Assembly: GCA_049616325.1 (NCBI GenBank)
Contig: JBMZHG010000040.1
Coordinates: forward strand, 1 to 13,922
Direction of reading: 5' to 3'
DNA from: UBA11663 sp049616325
Lineage (GTDB): Bacteria > Bacteroidota > Bacteroidia > Flavobacteriales_D > Sanyastnellaceae
Length of the DNA stretch: 13,922 bases
The position numbers and the translations under genes are program-made. This document shows, piece by piece, positions 1-5,409 of this stretch (position 1 is the stretch's first letter; every line of letters starts with the position of its first letter). The notes below the pieces were generated by a model, which made no database searches, had not been told where the DNA came from, and saw only the letters and a program-made list of their open reading frames with translations.

Positions 1-781
1 ATCGCTCCCCTCGTTCCTGTCAAGAAAAATAAGAAGCACGCGCCAGCAATTGCACTCCATTTGACCCTGCTCGGCACGCCTATCGCAGGAGCTAACAGTG
101 TCAATGCGAATGGCAAGAGCCAATGGCTCAATTCATTTGGATTTCCAAAAACGCCACGAAATCGTCCCTTGAGCATCGAAACGTCTTCATTTACGACGTG
201 AACCACCATGCACGCCAAGAGCACAGACACTGCAAGATGAATGAGGGAATGCATCCTCATTTGGAACTCTCTTTCATCCCCTGAAATCGCTACCGTAGCC
301 ATCATGGGCCACATCGTGGCGAGCAGCAAGGATTCTTCCAGACCTTCCAACACAAAATCTGAAACCAAGGCCGGCNNNNNNNNNNCAGCGCGGTCAGAGC
401 GACTAAAAGCGCGCCCCATCTTAAAATTCGACGACGGAAGGCCTGGTCCTCTGAACGAAAAATGCGCATGGCCTCGAGCACCATCAACGACGCTGGAACA
501 AGCCGCAGCATCTTCCACACGCTCAATCCAGGCTCTCGCGAACTCGCCAGCACGCATGCCAAACAGAACAAGGCAATCACGGCTTCTCTGCGTCCAAATG
601 TTCTGTGCCAGAAGAAGTAAGACACGGCCGCAAAAACAACACTCGCAACATCATGCTGAAGAAACACAATCCCCGCAACACAAAGTCCCTGAAACACCAC
701 AAGCTTGACATCCAAACGCCATGGTCTCGCCGGCGAAGAGCGGAAATCGTCAAGCGCAGTCACGGATGAACGTTGTTCCAT
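1..781 (-). CDS. O-antigen ligase/polymerase-like membrane protein, 3'-partial, interrupted by an assembly gap
   Basis: Likely an inner-membrane enzyme of the Wzy/WaaL type, which polymerises or transfers surface-polysaccharide repeat units. Translation from ATG 781 gives 132 residues up to the N run, starting MEQRSSVTALDDF, with hydrophobic segments at about 26-42, 45-58, 66-80 and 120-132. Beyond the gap the coding frame resumes with its first base at 374 and stays open to the window edge (124 codons). That part holds two more hydrophobic stretches, the loop motif GVFGNPNE (residues 74-81 of the segment) and FLTGTRGA at the end. These resemble the family's G-x-F-G-N-P-N and S/T-x-S/T-R-G-A motifs. 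The two parts are in different frames across the 10 Ns, so the true gap length must be 2 modulo 3 if the gene is intact. It starts 13 bp after the epimerase stop. Family assignment comes from motif recall; ligase and polymerase cannot be told apart here. Confidence 0.72.
376..385. other. Assembly gap (10 Ns)
   Basis: Ten consecutive N characters, a common placeholder length for a gap of unknown size. It lies inside the O-antigen ligase-like gene. The open frame to its right (codon first bases at 781, 778 ... 388) and the motif-bearing frame to its left (374, 371 ... 5) do not match over 10 bases, so the placeholder is probably not the true length. Confidence 0.97.
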
Positions 782-794
782 GCCAGAGTTGCTT

Positions 795-1724
795 CTACGA
801 AGGCAACATGCTTTGCAGACCTTTCGCAAGTGGAACAAGCTCGCGACCAAGGATCCTGATCATGGCTGAATTGTCAGGCTGACGGCGCATCATGTCCCCT
901 TCTTCCAAAGGTGGCAGAAAGACAATTTCCGACTGCGAATCGGTGATCTCAATCACGAGCCTGGCCAATTCCAGAACAGAAATCTCGTCAGCAGATCCAA
1001 TGTTGAGCACGTTGCCTGGCACCTCGGCACCATCCAAAACTGCGAGGCACGTATCTACATTGTCGTCCACGTAGCAAAAGGTTCTGGTTTGGTCTCCTTT
1101 CCCGTAAATGGTGATGGGCTCGTTTTGGAATGCTTGACGCAAAAAACGGGGAACCACAAAGTCCTCGCTCTGCTGTGGCCCGTAGGTGTTGAAAAATCTG
1201 AAAATAGTGTAGTCCAATCCGTACTGCTTATGGTAGGACCTCAGGAATGCCTCGCCAATGTTCTTGACCACCGCATATGGCACTCTGCTGTTAAGCGGCG
1301 TGGTCTCTTCGTGCTGAGGTATGACTACAGGCTCCCCATAGACTTCTGAACTAGACGCGTAAAAGACCTTTTTCACACCCGTGTTTTTGGACAATTCGAG
1401 GACGTTCCGAATGCCGTTGATGTCGTTCAAAACAGACACCGGATTTTCTTGGGTCCGCTGGACCCCAACCACGGCCGCATAGTGAAAAACGTAGTCGAAT
1501 TGATGCGAGATCATGATGGCCGAAATGGCATCGTAATCGTTGACGTCGGCCTGGATGAACCGCCAGTTTTTGGCTGTAGACAGCGGCAATTTCTCCAAAC
1601 TGCCCGTAGACAAGTCGTCCACAACAACGACAAACGTGTCTGCGCGCTCCGTCAATCGACGAGCAAGGGCTCCTCCCACATTTCCGGCACCCCCTGTGAC
1701 TAAGATAGATTGTCGATAAACCAT
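795..1724 (-). CDS. NAD-dependent epimerase/dehydratase (extended SDR), sugar-nucleotide modifying
   Basis: A cytoplasmic enzyme of 309 residues that should modify an NDP-sugar for polysaccharide synthesis. The start MVYRQSILVTGG is preferred because the Rossmann strand begins at once. The frame stays open further upstream, but that part lies inside the glycosyltransferase gene. Visible motifs are the dinucleotide-binding TGGAGNVG (residues 10-17), the acidic pair D36-D37 after strand 2 (NAD preference), ASSSEVYG (123-130), catalytic Y150 and K154 in YAVVK, RFFNTYGPQ (176-184), and YGKGDQTRTFCYVDD (207-221). The last two are typical of UDP-glucuronate decarboxylase, dTDP-glucose 4,6-dehydratase and UDP-glucose 4-epimerase relatives, so the exact reaction stays open. 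Its first 25 bp overlap the 3' end of the glycosyltransferase gene, which implies translational coupling, and the ligase-like gene follows after 13 bp. Confidence 0.9.
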   Translation of the reverse strand: MVYRQSILVTGGAGNVGGALARRLTERADTFVVVVDDLSTGSLEKLPLSTAKNWRFIQADVNDYDAISAIMISHQFDYVFHYAAVVGVQRTQENPVSVLNDINGIRNVLELSKNTGVKKVFYASSSEVYGEPVVIPQHEETTPLNSRVPYAVVKNIGEAFLRSYHKQYGLDYTIFRFFNTYGPQQSEDFVVPRFLRQAFQNEPITIYGKGDQTRTFCYVDDNVDTCLAVLDGAEVPGNVLNIGSADEISVLELARLVIEITDSQSEIVFLPPLEEGDMMRRQPDNSAMIRILGRELVPLAKGLQSMLPS

Positions 1725-2749
1725 GATAAGGTGTCCGTCCAAGTTTGGATGTTGTACGTCTGGCTTAGATCGTGACTCATTTGAGCAGCTTCGGCCAAGC
1801 GTGTTTCCGACCACGAAGAAACGTCCCAAAAGGCGTTCGCCAAAGCTTCCGTGTTTTTGGCTTCGAAAACACGACCGTTTTCATGATTCTTGAGAAAGTC
1901 AGTCCCAGAGGCGACTTGGTCACTCAAGATCAGCGGCAGTCCCACGGCTGCCATCTCTTGAACAGCCACGCCCCAATGGTCGTAGTGACTTGGCATCACG
2001 AGGACATCGCACGATTTTGCCAAGTCCATCAATTCCTCGCGCTGCAAGAAACCGTGGTGATGCATCCCATCCACATTGGGTCGTTCATCCCAGAGTTCCC
2101 CGGTGCCGGCCAAATGCAGCTCCCAATCACCCCCCCGTTGACGATATCGACGGTACGCAGTCCACAAATCCTTGACCCCTTTAAGTTCCAAATAGCGCCC
2201 AACGTAGAGAAATTTTCGAGGCCTATTCGGACGAGGTTGTTGGGTTCGGAAAAGATTCAAATAGGGATCCAAATCGGTGGCGTACATGCCCTTTTGGACA
2301 TTCTCTCGGGAGAAGCCTAAGCGGTCAGAATACTCCAAGTGTTTGGCTCCAGGGACCCAACAGGCGTTGTATCGTCGACGTAAAAAAGGCCTGAGCACGT
2401 ATTGACCGAGTCGCTGTCGCCACGAGCCCTCCCAAAAATTGTCGAACATCACGACTTTCTGGGTGCTTTGTGACAGTTTCGTCACCCATTGGTTGTATTC
2501 CCGATCCGCCCAACCTGAAACCAAGACGAGGTCAGGGCACATCTGTTGCAACGTCGAAGCCGAAAACTTCTCTTTGCTGACTACATCCACCGAAGGATGA
2601 AACGAAAATTTGAACGGCGCCTCCGGGTTGATGGGATATCGAACCACCGTAAGCTTAACAAAGGGCAGGTGGATTGCAGCGTGATTCAGGCATTCCACTG
2701 AATACCCTGCAAGCTCTGTGTAGAGCAGCACGACCTGTTTTGTTGTCAT
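1700..2749 (-). CDS. GT4-type glycosyltransferase (GT-B fold)
   Basis: Transfers a sugar from an activated donor, probably during assembly of a surface polysaccharide at the cytoplasmic face of the membrane. The 349-residue protein starts at MTTKQVVLLYTELAGYS; the frame continues open upstream, but there it only shadows glyA. The N-terminal half is a divergent acceptor domain. The C-terminal Glycos_transf_1 domain begins near residue 177, with FLYVGRYLELKGVKDL (180-195), LHLAGTGE (211-218), a helix/strand region ending CDVLVMPSHYDHWGVAVQE (247-265) and MAAVGLPLILSD. The family's E-x7-E motif appears as D257-x7-E265, so the first acidic residue is Asp. No signal peptide or membrane segment is seen. 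It lies 58 bp after glyA and overlaps the epimerase gene by 25 bp. Donor and acceptor sugars cannot be deduced. Confidence 0.9.
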   Translation of the reverse strand: MTTKQVVLLYTELAGYSVECLNHAAIHLPFVKLTVVRYPINPEAPFKFSFHPSVDVVSKEKFSASTLQQMCPDLVLVSGWADREYNQWVTKLSQSTQKVVMFDNFWEGSWRQRLGQYVLRPFLRRRYNACWVPGAKHLEYSDRLGFSRENVQKGMYATDLDPYLNLFRTQQPRPNRPRKFLYVGRYLELKGVKDLWTAYRRYRQRGGDWELHLAGTGELWDERPNVDGMHHHGFLQREELMDLAKSCDVLVMPSHYDHWGVAVQEMAAVGLPLILSDQVASGTDFLKNHENGRVFEAKNTEALANAFWDVSSWSETRLAEAAQMSHDLSQTYNIQTWTDTLSWFIDNLS

Positions 2750-2761
2750 GTTGGTCAAGTC

Positions 2762-2794
2762 TCTTGGCTGATTGTGTCTCAGAAAAATCCAAGA
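2762..2794 (-). other. Imperfect stem-loop between glyA and the glycosyltransferase gene
   Basis: Read on the minus strand, TCTTGG pairs with CCAAGA, and inside it CTGA pairs with TCAG. There is a 6-nt A/T-rich bulge on the 5' side and a 7-nt loop. It fills most of the 58-bp spacer and no TAnnTTTG element was found there. It could be an RNA processing or partial termination structure, or chance. There is no T-run after it, so a classic intrinsic terminator is not supported. Confidence 0.25.
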
Positions 2795-2807
2795 CCATCC
2801 CGAGGAA

Positions 2808-4130
2808 TCACTCTTGCACGAGCGGCAACAGCCCCATCTTGGCGCACACCGCGTCGCCGACGCGCTGGATGACCGCCTCGTCTTCAGGGGCTTGGATGAC
2901 CGCGTCCATCCACTCCACGAGCTCAACCATGTCGGACTCGACGAGGCCGCGAGTCGTTACGGCGGGGGTGCCGACGCGCATGCCTGAGGTGACGAAGGGC
3001 GAGCGAGTGTCGAACGGCACCATGTTCTTGTTGACCGTGATGTGAGCGCGTCCGAGGGCTTGCTCGGCGAGCTTGCCCGTGACGCCCTTGTTCGAAAGGT
3101 CGATGAGCATGAGGTGGTTGTCCGTGCCACCACTGATGAGGTCGTAGCCGCGTTCGACGAAGGCCGCTGCCATCGCTTGGGCGTTTTTGATGACCTGTTG
3201 GCAGTAGGCCTGGTAACTGGGCTGGAGCGCCTCACCAAACGCCACGGCCTTGGCCGCAATGACGTGCTCGAGCGGTCCGCCCTGCATCCCGGGGAAGACG
3301 CCGCTGTCAAGCAGGGACGTGAAGCTGCGCACCTCCCCCTTCATCGTGGTGAGGCCCCACGGGTTGGGGAAGTCCTTTCCGACCATGATGACGCCGCCGC
3401 GCGGGCCACGAAGGGTCTTGTGGGTGGTCGTTGTGACGACGTGGCAGTGAGGCAGCGGGTTGTCGAGAAGTCCTGCGGCGATGAGACCGGAGGGGTGCGA
3501 GATGTCTGCGAGGAGGACGGCGCCGACCTCGTCCGCGATGGCGCGGAAGCGGGCGTAGTCCCATTCGCGGGCGTAGGCGGAGGCTCCACAAATGATCATT
3601 TGGGGTTTCTCGCGGCGCGCCGTTTCCGCCACCTTGTCCATGTCGATGCGGCCCGTTTCACGCTCCACACCATAAAAGGTGGGACGGTAGAGTTTGCCGC
3701 TGTAGTTCACGGGCGAGCCGTGGGTGAGGTGGCCGCCGTGCGCCAGGTCAAACCCCAGAATCGTGTCTCCCGGCTTGAGGCACGCGAGCATCACTGCCGC
3801 GTTCGCTGACGCGCCAGAGTGAGGCTGGACGTTGGCCCATTCCGCACCGAAGAGTTGGCAGAGCCGGTCGATCGCGAGCTGCTCGGCTTGGTCAACAAAC
3901 TCGCACCCGCCGTAATAGCGCTTGCGGGGCAGGCCCTCGGCGTACTTGTTGGTGAGAATGCTGCCTTGGGCGGCCATCACCGCGTCGCTGGTGTAGTTCT
4001 CGGAAGCGATGAGCTCGGCGCCTTCGACTTGGCGGACGCGTTCGCGTTCCACAATCGCGGCAATCTCCGGGTCGCGTTGCAGCGCCTCGAGGGCTGCGGT
4101 GGACGCTTGGGGGGTGGTCGTTGCGTTCAT
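2808..4130 (-). CDS. glyA: Serine hydroxymethyltransferase
   Basis: A PLP-dependent cytoplasmic enzyme that interconverts serine plus tetrahydrofolate with glycine plus 5,10-methylene-tetrahydrofolate, feeding one-carbon metabolism. The 440-residue product is slightly longer than the usual 415-430, with a short extra N-terminal stretch. Diagnostic blocks are LIASENYTS (40-48), KYAEGLPRKRYYGGCEFVD (62-80), QPHSGASANAAV (102-113), the PLP-contacting DISHPSGLIAAG (209-220, with D209 and H212), and VTTTTHKTLRGPRGG (232-246), where K238 should form the Schiff base with PLP. VFPGMQGGP (278-286) and the C-terminal RSPFVTSGMRVGTPAVTTRG (376-395) are also conserved. The start ATG 4130 lies 7 bp after a TAnnTTTG match, so a long leader is unlikely. 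It is divergent from the outer-membrane protein gene. The gene is clearly richer in GC than the polysaccharide genes downstream. Confidence 0.98.
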   Translation of the reverse strand: MNATTTPQASTAALEALQRDPEIAAIVERERVRQVEGAELIASENYTSDAVMAAQGSILTNKYAEGLPRKRYYGGCEFVDQAEQLAIDRLCQLFGAEWANVQPHSGASANAAVMLACLKPGDTILGFDLAHGGHLTHGSPVNYSGKLYRPTFYGVERETGRIDMDKVAETARREKPQMIICGASAYAREWDYARFRAIADEVGAVLLADISHPSGLIAAGLLDNPLPHCHVVTTTTHKTLRGPRGGVIMVGKDFPNPWGLTTMKGEVRSFTSLLDSGVFPGMQGGPLEHVIAAKAVAFGEALQPSYQAYCQQVIKNAQAMAAAFVERGYDLISGGTDNHLMLIDLSNKGVTGKLAEQALGRAHITVNKNMVPFDTRSPFVTSGMRVGTPAVTTRGLVESDMVELVEWMDAVIQAPEDEAVIQRVGDAVCAKMGLLPLVQE

Positions 4131-4137
4131 TTGGCCT

Positions 4138-4145
4138 CAAAAATA
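4138..4145 (-). promoter_or_regulatory. Candidate Bacteroidota -7 element for glyA (TATTTTTG)
   Basis: Read on the minus strand, TATTTTTG matches TAnnTTTG exactly and ends 7 bp before the glyA ATG. No well-spaced -33 TTTG was found. If it is used, transcription would begin within a few bases of the start codon. Confidence 0.5.
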
Positions 4146-4151
4146 AACCGC

Positions 4152-4162
4152 GCGTTCAACGC
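4152..4162. repeat. Small palindrome GCGTT-C-AACGC in the divergent region
   Basis: Perfect 5-bp arms around one base, just upstream of the putative glyA -7 element. It could be half of an operator, but it is short enough to occur by chance. Confidence 0.3.
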
Positions 4163-4192
4163 ACCGCACGGATGTGAACAAAACGCGTCAAT

Positions 4193-4206
4193 CTTCGTAC
4201 ACGAAG
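4193..4206. repeat. Palindrome CTTCGT-AC-ACGAAG in the divergent region
   Basis: Perfect 6-bp arms around a 2-bp centre, between the glyA and outer-membrane-protein promoters. The size and symmetry suit a dimeric regulator binding site. It lies about 30 bp upstream of the candidate -7 of the plus-strand gene and about 48 bp upstream of that of glyA. No regulator gene is in the window. Confidence 0.35.
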
Positions 4207-4235
4207 GTTGTGCGTAAAAATTTGCGTTCCGTTTG

Positions 4236-4242
4236 TACCTTG
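4236..4242 (+). promoter_or_regulatory. Possible -7 element for the outer-membrane protein gene (TACCTTG)
   Basis: TACCTTG is one T short of TAnnTTTG and ends 5 bp before ATG 4248. This is the weakest of the four promoter candidates; it is listed because the same close spacing recurs at glyA and at the DUF255 gene. Confidence 0.32.
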
Positions 4243-4247
4243 CCCCC

Positions 4248-5294
4248 ATGCACGTCAACTTGCTCAAATCTTTGATGCTCGCTGGCACCCTCGCGGTGCT
4301 CGCTTCGCCTCAACACGCTGAGGCCCAATACGCCTTGGACTACGGGTTTGCATTTGGGACGGGGAACTACCTCGGAGACATCGGAGGAGACGAGTTGACC
4401 CGCCAGGATTTTGCGGCGGATTTGCACTACGGCCAAACCAAATTCTCCAGCCACGTCTTCGCCCGCTACCGACTGAGCCCGACGTTCGCCGTTCGCGGGC
4501 AATTGGGCACAGTGTATTTGGAAGACTACGACAACCTGTCCACCAACCCCGCACGGCGCACACGAAACGCGCACTTCCGGAACTACGTGAATGAATTGAG
4601 TCTGCGTGGCGAAGTCAACCTGTTCAGCCGCCCCATGATCACGCGGTACACAAGCAAGTTGCGCATCGGGTTCAATTCGTACGCCACGCTCGGTGTGACA
4701 GGAATTGTGCACAACCCCGAAGCCCGACTGGACCGAAACGCCGCAGACTACCTCTTCGAGACAGGTCAAATCACGCTGAATCCCAACCAACTCGACTACG
4801 ACGAGTGGCACAACTTGCGGGAATTTGGCACGGAAAAGGTGACCTACGGAAGCGCCGCATTGGGTTTCCCATTGGGTGTCGGGGTGTCGTTCATTGTGAA
4901 CTACCAATTCCGAGTCGGAGTGGAGTTTGTATGGAACCTCACGCTCACCGATTACCTCGACGACGTGAGCTACACCTATGCGGATCCAACCTCTTTGAGC
5001 GACATCGGACGCATCCTGAGCAGCCCCTCGAGCCCGGTGATTGCACAAGCGTCAGGTATCGAGGACCCGGAAGCATACATGGCAAATTTTCGCTGGAGTG
5101 ATGGTTACGAAAGCCCGCGCGGGAACCCTGAGAAGAACGACACCTACGGAACGTTTCAGTTGACGGTGAGCAAGGTGGTGATGGGTTCGAGCAACTTCCG
5201 CAAGAACAACTCCTACAACAAGCGTCGCACCGTGAAGCGTCGCCCCAGCAAGCCTGGAAGCAGTCGGATGGGCCGGGGGCGCGCGAAGTTCTGA
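4248..5294 (+). CDS. DUF6089-like outer-membrane beta-barrel protein with a basic C-terminal tail
   Basis: An outer-membrane protein of unknown function, 348 residues from ATG 4248. A TTG 15 bp upstream is in frame but would put charged and polar residues before the signal peptide. The signal peptide is MHVNLLKSLMLAGTLAVLASPQHAEA with probable cleavage after A26. The mature start YGFAFGTGNYLGDIGGDEL (32-50), RYRLSPTFAVRGQL (73-86), the stretch TRNAHFRNYVNELSLRGEVNLF (105-126) and the DYLDDVS segment (235-241) fit the Bacteroidota DUF6089 family as I remember it. Alternating hydrophobic/polar strands fit a barrel. The last likely strand (TYGTFQLTVSKVVMG, 299-313) is followed by a tail of about 32 residues rich in Arg and Lys, ending in RAKF. 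The gene stands alone between glyA and the DUF255 gene. From memory, DUF6089 genes often sit near uppS and bamA; that context is absent here, so this may be a paralogue. Confidence 0.82.
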   Translation: MHVNLLKSLMLAGTLAVLASPQHAEAQYALDYGFAFGTGNYLGDIGGDELTRQDFAADLHYGQTKFSSHVFARYRLSPTFAVRGQLGTVYLEDYDNLSTNPARRTRNAHFRNYVNELSLRGEVNLFSRPMITRYTSKLRIGFNSYATLGVTGIVHNPEARLDRNAADYLFETGQITLNPNQLDYDEWHNLREFGTEKVTYGSAALGFPLGVGVSFIVNYQFRVGVEFVWNLTLTDYLDDVSYTYADPTSLSDIGRILSSPSSPVIAQASGIEDPEAYMANFRWSDGYESPRGNPEKNDTYGTFQLTVSKVVMGSSNFRKNNSYNKRRTVKRRPSKPGSSRMGRGRAKF

Positions 5295-5333
5295 AGTCCG
5301 ATTGGTCCTGTGATCCTTGGCGTGAACGCCTCT

Positions 5334-5353
5334 GCACCTTTGGATGAAGGTGC
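5334..5353 (+). terminator. Stem-loop after the outer-membrane protein gene, possible terminator
   Basis: GCACCTT and AAGGTGC form a perfect 7-bp stem around a 6-nt loop, 40 bp after the stop codon. A smaller GGCG-TGAA-CGCC hairpin precedes it at 5319-5330. Neither is followed by a clear T-run, so termination is plausible but not proven. Confidence 0.35.
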
Positions 5354-5381
5354 GTTCCAAATTTGTGTGTGACGATGCTGC

Positions 5382-5396
5382 GCCTGCCGTGCAGGC
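5382..5396. repeat. Inverted repeat GCCTGC-CGT-GCAGGC abutting the -7 of the DUF255 gene
   Basis: Perfect 6-bp GC-rich arms with a 3-bp centre end one base before the TAAGTTTG element. In this position it would lie between the -33 and -7 regions and could be an operator. As RNA from the upstream gene it would form a tight hairpin followed by TTAAGTTT, so a terminator role is the alternative. Confidence 0.4.
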
Positions 5397-5397
5397 T

Positions 5398-5405
5398 TAA
5401 GTTTG
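5398..5405 (+). promoter_or_regulatory. Candidate -7 element for the DUF255 operon (TAAGTTTG)
   Basis: An exact TAnnTTTG match ending 4 bp before the GTG start codon. No convincing -33 TTTG lies at the usual spacing, the nearest being 5362-5365, 32 bp upstream. If active, the transcript would begin at or next to the start codon. Confidence 0.48.
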
Positions 5406-5409
5406 GGGT

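Noticed and set aside
2750..2926. Longer glycosyltransferase start at 2926
   Set aside because: The extra residues are Ser/Arg-rich out-of-frame glyA sequence; the first beta-strand of the domain begins right after ATG 2749.
3042..3809. Plus-strand open frame (255 codons) opposite glyA
   Set aside because: It lies wholly within the well-conserved glyA coding sequence; its Val-, Arg- and Asp-rich product shows no motif and it has no promoter.
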